A stretch of DNA of 33,016 nucleotides, taken from assembly GCA_037478935.1 (NCBI GenBank), contig JBBFLR010000012.1, forward strand, positions 1-33,016, written 5' to 3'. How positions within the stretch are numbered: position 1 is the stretch's first letter; each line of letters starts with the position of its first letter. Under the pieces are notes generated by a model that was not told the origin of the DNA, made no database searches, and was given only the letters and a program-made list of their open reading frames with translations. This document shows positions 6,680 through 14,867 of this stretch, in pieces. Both the position numbers and the translations under genes were made by a program. The stretch is from Candidatus Methanosuratincola sp. (GTDB lineage: Archaea; Thermoproteota; Methanomethylicia; Methanomethylicales; Methanomethylicaceae).

Positions 6680-8896
6680 TCACGTGTCGTAGTCGTCGAT
6701 CGAGAGCTGTCTGGTGCCTTTTCTCGACGCCACGGAGGACCACTCCTCCTTGGTGATGGTCCCTCCAACCTGCTCCAGTATTGACTTCACGGTCTCCGGC
6801 CCTATCTGGGGGATCCTCCTCAGGTCAGAGAGAGAGGCGCGCTTAAGGTCTTCGATGCTACGGTATCCTGCAGAGTAGAGCGCCCTTGCCCTTACCCTCC
6901 CAATCCCCCGCAGTGATATCAGCGGCAGGAGCTCGTCCCTGATGCCGTTCTCGACCCTCATGAGGAGCCTCCTGATCGGTTCCGCCGACTCGCGGTAGTC
7001 CAAGAGCCTTGCGAGCTCGTGCGCAGCGTTGAGAAGCCACTTGGCAGACTCAACGTAGGCGTAAATATCCCCTGACCCGATGTCAAAGTTATCGACAATC
7101 ACTTCCTCAGGCGTCTCATCGATCCACTCCCTCAGCAGGAGCGCGGTCTTGAGCTCCGACATAACCATCTCGCGCTCGAACTCTTCTTCAGGCACCTCGA
7201 AGAGCAAGAGGTCTGCGTTTGACTCAAGGTAGGACTCGAGCGACTCGACCTCCTTACCCCTGACGTACAGCTTGGGCATGTCCGGCGTGTGGCATACCAG
7301 TGCGAGGTAGCTCATTGCAGGCAACCCGGATCTCCTCAGGGTGAGGGCCCGTAGGATAATCTCTGCAGACTTCGGGTCGATGTAGAGCTCTGCAACTCTC
7401 TTGCCGAGCGCGGTGGGCTCAAGCCACTCTCCCTCCTTATCCTCTTTTACCATCCCGGCATGGATGAGGAAGGAGACCGACTCGAGGATCGAGCTCTTGA
7501 AGGAGTCTATCCCGTACTGGTAGGCGCAGAACGACTCCTCGAAGAACTCAATTATCCCGCCCCTCGAACGCGCTAGCCCCATAGCCACGGCTGCGAGTAC
7601 CTGTGACCTGAGCGACGGGGCGACGCCCAGCTTGGACCAGACCTTCTCGGGCTTCGCGAGGAGGTACTGTTCGATGAGGAAATCCTTTTCCTCCTCGGAC
7701 CTTGAGAAGAGTATCGCCTCGCCGAGCCTGTCGTACCTGGGCCGACCTGCCCTCCCGGCCATCTGCTTGTATTCCAGAACCGGTATATTGACCCTCCCTA
7801 CGCCGGGCTCGAAGCGCCTGTAATCGTAGATGAGGACGCGCCTTGCAGGGGTGTTTACGCCTGCCGCGAGCGTAGGTGTGGCGCAGATGCACTTGATATG
7901 CGCAGAACGGAACGAGTCCTCTATCGCCTTTCTCTGGGGGTACGTTAGTCCTGCATGGTGGAAGGCTACGCCGCAGGAGACTGACTTTGCGAGCTTTTCG
8001 GTCAGCTTTGTGCGCTCCCCGAGTGAGAGTATCCTCTCTGAAAGCGCCTTCAGCCTGGACTTTTCAGATGCCCTGAGCTCCCTCTGGACTGGCCCCTCGA
8101 GCCTCTTCGCGAGCGAGACGGCAGAGTTCCTGCTCCCGGTGAAGACCAGCAACTGCCCGCCGGACTTTATTGCGTCTACAGCCAGATCCGCAACAGGGTC
8201 CCCGCTGCCGGACGGCGGCACCTGCCTCGACTCCCCGTCCAGAAAAGTTATGCTCCCCCGGCAGAAGACGCCCTCTTTGAGCGGGACAGGGCGCCAATCG
8301 CTCGTGACGAGCTCTGCCCCCAGCCAGCCGGAGAGCTCTTCTGCGTTGCTGACGGTCGCGCTGAGCGCCAGCACTTGGACGTCCATCTTAAGGTACTTTA
8401 TCCTGGTTAGGATCGACTCCAAAGTGGGGCCCCTCGATGGCTCCCCGAGGAGGTGGATCTCGTCGGCGACCACGAGGGAGAGGCGGTCGACCCAGGGCGG
8501 GCTGTGGCGGAAGAGTGAGTCCGCCTTTTCGTTGGTGGCGATTATGAGGTCGTACCTGCCGAGCTCCGGGTCGAGCGTGTCATAGTCGCCGCTGCTCATC
8601 ACGACCCTGATGCCGATCCTTTCGAGGCGCCTGAACTCGTCGAGCTTCTCGGAAGCGAGGGCCCGAAGGGGAACGAGGTACAGGACTTTGCCCTTCCGCT
8701 CGAGTATGTGCTTTATGGCGCAGATCTCTGCCACGAGCGTCTTTCCAGAAGCGGTCGGGACTGCGAGGACAAGGTTCTTCCCTTCAAGGACGCCGGATCT
8801 CAGCGCGATCTCCTGGGGAGGGTAGAGTTCGGTTATCCCGCACTCCGAGTAGATCTGCTTAGCCTTCCCGTCGATCTCGAGTTCATCTACCTTAAT
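6680..8896 (-). CDS. hel308: ATP-dependent DNA helicase Hel308, apparent ATT start
   Basis: This is a Ski2-like superfamily 2 helicase that unwinds stalled replication forks. Reading upstream of the first GTG (8734) in frame restores the Q-motif region LYPPQEIALRSG and Walker A VPTASGKT, which any working protein needs. Before these there is no in-frame ATG, GTG or TTG: an in-frame TGA lies at 8903-8905. The best start is ATT at 8896, giving IKVDELEI, with GGTGA about 6 bases upstream and length 738 residues. Later motifs are ADEIHLL, ALSATVS and MAGRAGRP. A helix-hairpin-helix region around LRGIGRVRARALYSAGY and IPQIGPETV closes the protein. The end QLSIDDYDT resembles a PCNA-interacting peptide. 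The 12-nt gap to mcm indicates co-transcription. Confidence 0.93.
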   Translation of the reverse strand: MKVDELEIDGKAKQIYSECGITELYPPQEIALRSGVLEGKNLVLAVPTASGKTLVAEICAIKHILERKGKVLYLVPLRALASEKLDEFRRLERIGIRVVMSSGDYDTLDPELGRYDLIIATNEKADSLFRHSPPWVDRLSLVVADEIHLLGEPSRGPTLESILTRIKYLKMDVQVLALSATVSNAEELSGWLGAELVTSDWRPVPLKEGVFCRGSITFLDGESRQVPPSGSGDPVADLAVDAIKSGGQLLVFTGSRNSAVSLAKRLEGPVQRELRASEKSRLKALSERILSLGERTKLTEKLAKSVSCGVAFHHAGLTYPQRKAIEDSFRSAHIKCICATPTLAAGVNTPARRVLIYDYRRFEPGVGRVNIPVLEYKQMAGRAGRPRYDRLGEAILFSRSEEEKDFLIEQYLLAKPEKVWSKLGVAPSLRSQVLAAVAMGLARSRGGIIEFFEESFCAYQYGIDSFKSSILESVSFLIHAGMVKEDKEGEWLEPTALGKRVAELYIDPKSAEIILRALTLRRSGLPAMSYLALVCHTPDMPKLYVRGKEVESLESYLESNADLLLFEVPEEEFEREMVMSELKTALLLREWIDETPEEVIVDNFDIGSGDIYAYVESAKWLLNAAHELARLLDYRESAEPIRRLLMRVENGIRDELLPLISLRGIGRVRARALYSAGYRSIEDLKRASLSDLRRIPQIGPETVKSILEQVGGTITKEEWSSVASRKGTRQLSIDDYDT

Positions 8897-8908
8897 ACTG
8901 ACTCACCC

Positions 8909-10978
8909 TCAAGCCTTCTTCAGCTCGCCGTGCTTGGGCTCGTAGATTACCCCCTGGTTTATCCATTCGGTGACCGCCTTCTCGACGAACCTCCTGTCCA
9001 GTCCTTCCAACCCAGCGCGCTCGATCAGCGCCTCTTTCCTTATCGGCCTGCCCTCGTTCTCCTTCTCCATCTCCCTGAATATGTCGAAGAGCTGAGCCAT
9101 CTTGTCACCCTGCGATTTGGGGTGCCCGACCATTATCGTGTCGATGTCCATCTTACCGGTCGAGGAGTCTATCCCGACCTGCTTCAGGAAAGTCTTGAGG
9201 AGCCTGATCACGGACTGTACGTCCTCCTTCGAGACCTCCTTCTTGAGTGCGAGCTTAGCCCTGGCCTCTGAAAGCCTAATGACTGCCTCGAGCTGCCTCA
9301 TGGTGATCGGGACCGGGGAGTCTGCGCCCTGCCCCATCGCCCTCATCTCGAGGAAGAAGTCCTCGATTGCCTTGCTGGCCTCTTCGCCTATCTTGGGCGA
9401 CCCGTGCTTCCTCACATAGTAGATGTACTTCTTTAGCAGCTCCGGGTCTATGGGGGGGTCCTTTGTAACGCGGATTCCCCGGTGGAGCTTGAGTATGTGC
9501 TCGGTCATCTTCCTGTCCCTGAGCTCGTCGGGGCGGTCGAGCAGCGTGAATATGAGGTCGAACCTTGAGAGGATCGTGACGGGTAGGTCGTTGATGTTCT
9601 CCGAGATCGTCTTCTGCGTGACGTACCTGCCGAAGCTCGGGTTCGCTGCAGCGAGAATGCTGCTCCTTGCGTTGAGCTGGACCACAATTCCTGCCTTGGC
9701 TATGCTGATTGTCTGTTGTTCCATCGCCTCGTGTATGGCGGATCTGTCTTCGGGGCGCATCTTGTCGATCTCGTCGATGCAGGCTATCCCCTTGTCGGCG
9801 ATGACGAGGGCCCCGGCCTCTAGGAAGAACTCGCCTGTGTTCTTATCCCGAATGACAGTCGCCGTGAGGCCCGCGGCGGTTGACCCCTTCCCGGAGGTGT
9901 AGACTCCGCGGGGGGCTATCCTCGAGACGTACTGGAGGAGCTGGGACTTCGCAGTTCCCGGGTCGCCCACCAGCAGGATGTTGATGTCGCCCCTGATCTT
10001 GATCCCGTCTGGCATGATCTTTGTGACCCCCCCTGCGAGCTGGTATGCCACCGCCTCCTTTATCTCGTCGTACGCATAGATCGAGGGGGCGATCGAGCCG
10101 ATGAGCTTGTCATAGAGGTTGGGGTCTGAGGCGAGCTTCTTTATCGCCTTCTCGTCCTCGGGGGTGATGGCTACTTCCTCGGTCCCCCTCTCGGCTATCT
10201 CCAGGTGGTTAGCCTCTATCCCGGAGGAGAAGGTCGCGAGCCTGAAGCCCCTGGAGGTGAATTCCTGCTTTGCCTGCAGTATGCCTACGAGCGAGACCCT
10301 GTCGCCCGGCCTGGAGGTGTCGACTATGTCGCCCTGGAGGATGCCCTCGACAGAGCGCGGGAGTTGGCCGGGGGGCAGCTCCTCCGGTTTCTCCTGTACC
10401 GATATAAGCTGCCAGTCGACGAACTGGGATTCCTCGGGGAGGAGTCTAAAATACCCCTTCCTGGCACAGTCCTGGTTCGTGCACTGCGACGGGGGTATCA
10501 GAATGTTGCCCGTCTGCTCCAGAACTATCTTCTCCCCGCAGCGCGGGCACTGGTAGACCGCAGTCTTCAGCAGCTGCTTCACTGCGGATGCCCTTGTGAT
10601 TATCCCTTCCACCATGATCAGCTTTCCCATGTGCGCCGACTTGAGCGACCTGAGCGGGACGACCTCGTCGAGCTTCCTGAACCTCGCCTTGAAGTTCTTT
10701 ACCTTCGAGGCATACTGCATATTCTCTGCACGCATCGCATCGTAGATCGCGGCGTTTACCTTAGGCATCAGCTCAAGGGGCTTCTCCTTTATCTCCTTGG
10801 CCAGGTCCGGGTCGAAGGAGATTACGTCCTCAAAGTCCACCACTAGAGAGGTCTTCCCCTGGGAGGCCATGCTGGACATGGCATCCCTGTACTTGAAGGC
10901 ACCCTTGCTGTCCTGGAACTCCTTCAGGAAGCTTACGAAGCGTTCACGATAATCCAAGATCTCAACAGCCTCGGTCAT
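8909..10978 (-). CDS. mcm: Replicative DNA helicase MCM
   Basis: This is the hexameric replicative helicase. The N-terminal domain has a zinc site CPRC...CTNQDC and the OB-fold stretch GKLIMVEGIITRASAVKQL. The AAA+ core carries Walker A GDPGTAKSQLLQY, Walker B CIDEIDKM, sensor 1 AANPSFGRY and the arginine finger ILSRFDLIF. A winged-helix domain ends the protein (RKEALIERAGLEGLDRRFVE). I place the start at the ATG at 10978 (689 residues). It has GGAG about 10 bases upstream and leaves 5 bases after the gins stop. The GTG at 11014 would overlap gins23 by 31 bases and is less likely. No intein is present. Linkage with gins23 and hel308 groups fork functions in one transcript. Confidence 0.97.
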   Translation of the reverse strand: MTEAVEILDYRERFVSFLKEFQDSKGAFKYRDAMSSMASQGKTSLVVDFEDVISFDPDLAKEIKEKPLELMPKVNAAIYDAMRAENMQYASKVKNFKARFRKLDEVVPLRSLKSAHMGKLIMVEGIITRASAVKQLLKTAVYQCPRCGEKIVLEQTGNILIPPSQCTNQDCARKGYFRLLPEESQFVDWQLISVQEKPEELPPGQLPRSVEGILQGDIVDTSRPGDRVSLVGILQAKQEFTSRGFRLATFSSGIEANHLEIAERGTEEVAITPEDEKAIKKLASDPNLYDKLIGSIAPSIYAYDEIKEAVAYQLAGGVTKIMPDGIKIRGDINILLVGDPGTAKSQLLQYVSRIAPRGVYTSGKGSTAAGLTATVIRDKNTGEFFLEAGALVIADKGIACIDEIDKMRPEDRSAIHEAMEQQTISIAKAGIVVQLNARSSILAAANPSFGRYVTQKTISENINDLPVTILSRFDLIFTLLDRPDELRDRKMTEHILKLHRGIRVTKDPPIDPELLKKYIYYVRKHGSPKIGEEASKAIEDFFLEMRAMGQGADSPVPITMRQLEAVIRLSEARAKLALKKEVSKEDVQSVIRLLKTFLKQVGIDSSTGKMDIDTIMVGHPKSQGDKMAQLFDIFREMEKENEGRPIRKEALIERAGLEGLDRRFVEKAVTEWINQGVIYEPKHGELKKA

Positions 10979-10983
10979 AGGAA

Positions 10984-11547
10984 CTACTCCGGTGAGATGA
11001 TCTTCTTCCGCCACTCGTCTACCTCTTCCCTGATTGAATTGAAAAGGGCGAGCTCCTCCGGCTCGAGCATGTCGAGAGAGGGGCGGAGGGGGTTCCTCTC
11101 CCGTGCCAGTTGAAGGATCTTCTGCAGCCTGCAGTTCACCAAGTCCTGAGCCTTCATGAAAGACTGCCGGTGCTCGCTCAGGAGGGTGTGGGTTGGGTTG
11201 CTCTTTATCGCCTCATTAAGCGAAGCCAGCAGGCGCCTGAGCCGAGGGTAGAAGTGGCTCGGCAGCTTTGAGAGGCCCTCGTTCCGTTCCTCCTTCCAGC
11301 AGAGCTTGTACAGCTCTGTTGATTTCAGCCCCTGGAACTCCTCTCCTGATAGCCTGACGAAGCCCTCCGCCTCGAGTATCCTGGCGACCCAGATCGGCAG
11401 ACGCTCCTCTCTGCCCTCCTCGCAGGCTCCAAGGTCCATGCCACCGACGGACATCGCAGGGAAAGCCTTGATGAATGTGACTGGTACCAGCTCCTCCTCG
11501 TAGAAGAACTGAGAGTGCCTGATGCTTTCGGAGGGATCTGTGGGCAT
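10984..11547 (-). CDS. gins23: GINS complex subunit, Gins23 type
   Basis: GINS bridges MCM and the Cdc45-like nuclease in the archaeal CMG complex. The 187-residue protein has the small beta-rich B domain first (ELVPVTFIKAFPAM to LPIWVARILEAEGFVRL). The helical A domain follows (LPSHFYPRLRRLLASLN and the long helices to the end). This B-A order is that of Psf2/Psf3, hence Gins23 rather than Gins51, which has A-B. Gins23 next to mcm is also known from Sulfolobus. The ATG at 11547 sits 28 bases from a strong TATA box, suggesting a leaderless first gene of the block. Identity as GINS is firm; the subtype rests on domain order. Confidence 0.85.
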   Translation of the reverse strand: MPTDPSESIRHSQFFYEEELVPVTFIKAFPAMSVGGMDLGACEEGREERLPIWVARILEAEGFVRLSGEEFQGLKSTELYKLCWKEERNEGLSKLPSHFYPRLRRLLASLNEAIKSNPTHTLLSEHRQSFMKAQDLVNCRLQKILQLARERNPLRPSLDMLEPEELALFNSIREEVDEWRKKIISPE

Positions 11548-11570
11548 AGGCTAGTCAGACGAGACTACGC

Positions 11571-11580
11571 ATTTTAAAGC
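11571..11580 (-). promoter_or_regulatory. TATA box driving the gins23-mcm-hel308-pncB-eno block
   Basis: GCTTTAAAAT on the minus strand is centred about 28 bases upstream of the gins23 ATG. I see no comparably strong promoter further into the block until the weak element before pncB. Confidence 0.55.
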
Positions 11581-11669
11581 TTTAACCTCTTCGGATTCCT
11601 CCGGCTGCACTGTTCAATCCGGATTAGACCGGAAGGGGCGCCGCCGGAGGAGAGGCCGCGAACCCGCCG

Positions 11670-12389
11670 TTACCTCGGACGGCGTGAGATCACCTTTAGT
11701 GACGCGTAAGCGGGTATAGCGATCGTAATTCCGACCAGGACCTGACCGATGTTGAACGGCACCTCGGCTATCGCGGCATATCCCAGGAACAACTGCTCGT
11801 AGAGGAAGTAGCCTACAACCATCACCGATCCTGAGGCGAGAGCCGAAAGGGCAATGTACCCGGCCTCTTGACGTGCAGAGAATGAGGCGTATGCCACCAA
11901 GAGGGCAACAGCCCCCCCAACTAGTGCCCAGAATGCGGAGGAAAGCTCCACAACGAAGCTATAGGAACCGATCCAAGGAAGCCCGATCGAAACCTCTGAT
12001 GATCCGGAATAGAAGAAGGTTCCAACGGCAAAGATCAATGAGAAGACGATCACGCCCGCCGCAATTGAGAGGAGCCTCCACCACCTCTTCTGGAGTTCAG
12101 GGCGCCGCGAGACCAGAACCCCAAGGAGAAAACCTTCAAGCCCTTTGATCACGAGCGTTGCGGGGGCAAAGAGATAGTATCCGAGGACAAGGTCTGCGAG
12201 CATTGATCCGACCCCACCGGCGAAAGCGCCTATCCTCGCGCCTCCAAGGAGGGCGGCTAGGAAAACCGCGGATTCCCCGACGTTGAAATACCCCCTCGTC
12301 GCAGGCACGTAGATTGTGAAGGCGACCGTCGCCACGGCTACAAGGGATGTGTAGAAGGCGGTAACCGGGATGTCCCTTGCAATGCGCAT
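11670..12389 (-). CDS. ECF transporter S component-like membrane protein
   Basis: About six hydrophobic segments are present over 239 residues. The segment FNVGESAVFLAALLGGARIGAFAGGVGSMLADLVLGY followed by APATLVIKGLEGFLLG is characteristic of ECF-type substrate-binding (S) components of vitamin transporters; in the riboflavin and HmpT-like groups the pattern is very similar. I place the start at the ATG at 12389, because residues upstream of it in the open frame are hydrophilic and unlike the family. No ECF ATPase or T component is in the window, so the protein must use a shared module or work alone. The substrate is not determinable. The gene is convergent with nothing; it is downstream of and divergent from rfcS. 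Confidence 0.8.
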   Translation of the reverse strand: MRIARDIPVTAFYTSLVAVATVAFTIYVPATRGYFNVGESAVFLAALLGGARIGAFAGGVGSMLADLVLGYYLFAPATLVIKGLEGFLLGVLVSRRPELQKRWWRLLSIAAGVIVFSLIFAVGTFFYSGSSEVSIGLPWIGSYSFVVELSSAFWALVGGAVALLVAYASFSARQEAGYIALSALASGSVMVVGYFLYEQLFLGYAAIAEVPFNIGQVLVGITIAIPAYASLKVISRRPR

Positions 12390-12679
12390 ACTGGTTCGCC
12401 GGATGAAAGACGGTCGCCGACGGGATATTAGCCTTGTGGTTGAATTCTGTAAATGCCCCCTCAGGAGAGGTCCATGCGGGATAGCATTACTGGAGCCTAG
12501 AAGCTTATGGCCGCATCCAACCGAGGCAAGCGGGTTAACTTCGGAATGCAGTTGAAGAGACAATCACCCGGAGGGGTAAAGGGCGTAATTCCAGCAACCG
12601 CTGGTCTAGCTGGTCGCCAGACAGGCCTCCGTGTAGGTTAAATACCATTTCCTTAAGATCGAAACAGGAGGGGAGACGA
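12390..12679. other. Divergent intergenic region between the ECF S component and rfcS
   Basis: About 290 bases carry no credible gene. The right part holds the rfcS promoter. Toward the S component there is a short dyad GTCGCCGAC at 12413-12421 and a TATA-like TAATATCC on the minus strand. I looked for a riboswitch-like fold ahead of the transporter gene and saw none that I recognise. Confidence 0.5.
12637..12646 (+). promoter_or_regulatory. TATA box of rfcS
   Basis: GTTAAATACC is centred about 38 bases upstream of the TTG start, leaving a short leader that contains the strong ribosome-binding element GGAGGGGAG at 12667-12675. Confidence 0.5.
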
Positions 12680-13645
12680 TTGTCAGCACACGAGGTTATG
12701 TGGACAGAGAAGTACAGGCCCCGGACCCTGGACAGCATAGTGAACCAGACCGAGATCGTCGAGAGGCTGAAGAGGTTCGTGAAGGAGAAGTCGATGCCGC
12801 ACTGCCTCTTTGCAGGGACACCGGGGACAGGGAAGACGACCGCGGCGATGTGCCTTGCCAGCGACCTGTACGGAAAGGAATACAAGAAGAATTACCTTGA
12901 GCTCAACGCGAGCGACGAGAGGGGGATCGACGTCATTAGGACGACCGTAAAGGACTTCGCAAGGACCGTGGGGATGGCCGACGCCCCCTTCAAGATACTC
13001 GTACTGGACGAGGCCGACAACCTCACGGCTGATGCGCAGCAGGCGCTGAGGAGGACTATGGAGATGTACACGGCGACCTGCAGGTTCATCCTATGCTGTA
13101 ACTACTTCAGCAGGATAATAGAGCCGATACAGTCGAGGTGTGCCTTCTTCAGGTTCGTTCCGCTCAAGCCTGAGGACGTGAGGGCAAGGATTGCCTACAT
13201 CTGCAAGCTCGAGAACGTAGAGATCACAGAGAAGGGTATTGACGCGCTCATCTATGTCGGCAACGGGGACCTCAGGAAGGTGATAAACACGCTCCAGGCG
13301 GCTGCCGCCACCTCGGAGGTCGTGGACGAGGGCGTGATCTACAGGATAGCCGGGAGGGTCAGCCCAAAGGAGATCAAGGAGGTGCTGGCTGACGCCCTCG
13401 GGGGAGACTTCAAGTCTGCGCGTGAGAGGGTGATAGGCCTTATGGTGGAGTACGGCCTCTCCGGGCTCGATGTTGTCAAGCAGATACACAGGGAGGTGCT
13501 CGGGTTAAACATAGAGGAGAAGGCGAAGCTGAGGATAATCGAGGCAGTCGGGGAGGCGGAGTTCAGGCTGCTCCAGGGCGGCAGCGACGAGATCCAGATA
13601 AACTCGATGCTAGCAAAGGTGGCAGGCCTAGGGCGTGAAGAATGA
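12680..13645 (+). CDS. rfcS: Replication factor C small subunit
   Basis: This is the clamp loader subunit that, with RfcL, opens and places PCNA on primed DNA. The 321-residue AAA+ protein has the RFC box WTEKYRPRTLDSIV at the N-terminus, Walker A GTPGTGKTTAA, Walker B ILVLDEADNLT, the SRC arginine-finger motif (IQSRCAFFRF) and the C-terminal collar domain (LSGLDVVKQIHREVL to the end). TTG at 12680 is chosen because GGAGGGGAG lies 5 bases before it. The ATG at 12698 would lie beyond good spacing and inside the conserved N-terminus. No intein is present. rfcL follows after 45 bases. Confidence 0.97.
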   Translation: MSAHEVMWTEKYRPRTLDSIVNQTEIVERLKRFVKEKSMPHCLFAGTPGTGKTTAAMCLASDLYGKEYKKNYLELNASDERGIDVIRTTVKDFARTVGMADAPFKILVLDEADNLTADAQQALRRTMEMYTATCRFILCCNYFSRIIEPIQSRCAFFRFVPLKPEDVRARIAYICKLENVEITEKGIDALIYVGNGDLRKVINTLQAAAATSEVVDEGVIYRIAGRVSPKEIKEVLADALGGDFKSARERVIGLMVEYGLSGLDVVKQIHREVLGLNIEEKAKLRIIEAVGEAEFRLLQGGSDEIQINSMLAKVAGLGREE

Positions 13646-13690
13646 AAGGATGATTAAAAGAGTAAAAGAAAGATCCGGCGGGGATGAGGA

Positions 13691-14866
13691 TTGACAGGAG
13701 AAGGGCTGCCATGGACAGAGCGGTTCAAGCCCGCGCATCTCATGGAGATTGTTGGGAACTATGCTTCGGCTGAGCAGCTGCTAAACTGGGTTAGGAGAAG
13801 GCTCGAAGGAGGGGAGGGGGTCAAGAAGGGCGCAATGCTCTACGGACCGCCGGGCACGGGCAAGACGCTCTCTGTCGAGCTCGTCGCCAAAGAGCTCAAT
13901 CTCGAACTGATCGAGATGAACGCAAGCGACTTTAGGACAGAGGAACTCGTTGAGAAGGTGGCAGGAGGGGCGGCATCTCAAGCCTCCCTATTCGGTAAGA
14001 GGGGGAAGCTGATCTTTATGGACGAGATAGACGGCATCTCCGGAAGGGAGGACAGGGGCGGGCTCTCATCCATTATCGCTACGATAAAGGCTTCTAAACA
14101 CCCGGTCGTCGTCGGCGCAAACGATCCATGGGACCAGAGGTTCAGGAGCCTCCGCGAGATCTGCGAGATGATCCAGTTCAGGAGGATAAGGAGCCAGAGC
14201 ATCGTCGTCTTTCTGAGAAAGGTCGCCAAGAAGGCCGGAGTGGCGGTAACAGACGGGGCGCTCGAGCGCATAGCAGAGTTCTCGAACGGCGACCTGAGGG
14301 CGGCAATAAATGACTTCCAGATGCTCGCCACCGGCAGGCAGACTCTCAACGAGCTGGAGGTGAGGGGGCTCCAGTTCAGAATACAGGAGCGGGGGTCATT
14401 TGACGTCATGAAGGAGCTCTTCTCCTCGAAGAGTGCCCTCGAGGCCAAGCTCGCGCTTGAGGGGACTGCGATGGATCCCGAGATGTGCCTTCAGTGGATA
14501 AACGAGAACATTCCTAACCAGTACCAATCGCCCCGGGAGATGGTTGAAGCGTACGACTGGCTCTCGAAGGGCGACGTGTTCCTGGGCCGTGTCAAGAGGT
14601 GGCAACTCTGGGACCTGATAGGCTATGCGCTCGAAATCGCAGCCGGCGGGGCAGCCTTGGCCAAGAGCGGCGAGTACAGGTTTGTGAGGTACAGCTTCCC
14701 CAGGAGGATCAGTGTGATGAGCCAGACCAAGGAGGAGAGGGGGGCCAAGCGGGAGGCGCTTGATTTGATTGCCAAGGCGAACCACGTCTCCCGCAAGAAG
14801 GCGACATTCGAGTACATCCCATACATCCAGATCATCTCAGGGGCTGCGCCCAGCGGCCCGGACTAG
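13691..14866 (+). CDS. rfcL: Replication factor C large subunit, short form
   Basis: This is the large subunit of the clamp loader. It shows PWTERFKPAHLMEIVGN, Walker A GPPGTGKTLSVEL, Walker B LIFMDEIDGI and the sensor segment VVVGANDPWD. The collar region contains FDVMKELFSS and SPREMVEAYDWLSKGD. It lacks the SRC motif, as expected for RfcL. At 391 residues it is shorter than many archaeal RfcL proteins, which usually carry a charged tail ending in a PCNA-interacting peptide. This one stops at SGAAPSGPD with no such motif. The start is TTG at 13691, preceded by GGGGATGAGGA. Its stop is one base from the stop of the convergent mobB-moaA gene. Confidence 0.95.
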   Translation: MTGEGLPWTERFKPAHLMEIVGNYASAEQLLNWVRRRLEGGEGVKKGAMLYGPPGTGKTLSVELVAKELNLELIEMNASDFRTEELVEKVAGGAASQASLFGKRGKLIFMDEIDGISGREDRGGLSSIIATIKASKHPVVVGANDPWDQRFRSLREICEMIQFRRIRSQSIVVFLRKVAKKAGVAVTDGALERIAEFSNGDLRAAINDFQMLATGRQTLNELEVRGLQFRIQERGSFDVMKELFSSKSALEAKLALEGTAMDPEMCLQWINENIPNQYQSPREMVEAYDWLSKGDVFLGRVKRWQLWDLIGYALEIAAGGAALAKSGEYRFVRYSFPRRISVMSQTKEERGAKREALDLIAKANHVSRKKATFEYIPYIQIISGAAPSGPD

Positions 14867-14867
14867 G

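Noticed and set aside
7830-8585. 251-codon plus-strand open frame inside hel308
   Set aside because: It is the antisense of conserved helicase motifs; its Ser-rich composition is typical of a shadow frame.
8735-8896. hel308 as an N-terminally truncated pseudogene
   Set aside because: The missing motifs are intact in frame upstream of the first GTG, so the gene is full length with an unusual start.
12390-12563. N-terminal extension of the ECF S component from the open frame to 12563
   Set aside because: The extension is hydrophilic, unlike the family, and covers the probable promoter.
12390-12679. Riboswitch ahead of the ECF S component
   Set aside because: Only short stems can be drawn, and no conserved riboswitch core is recognisable.
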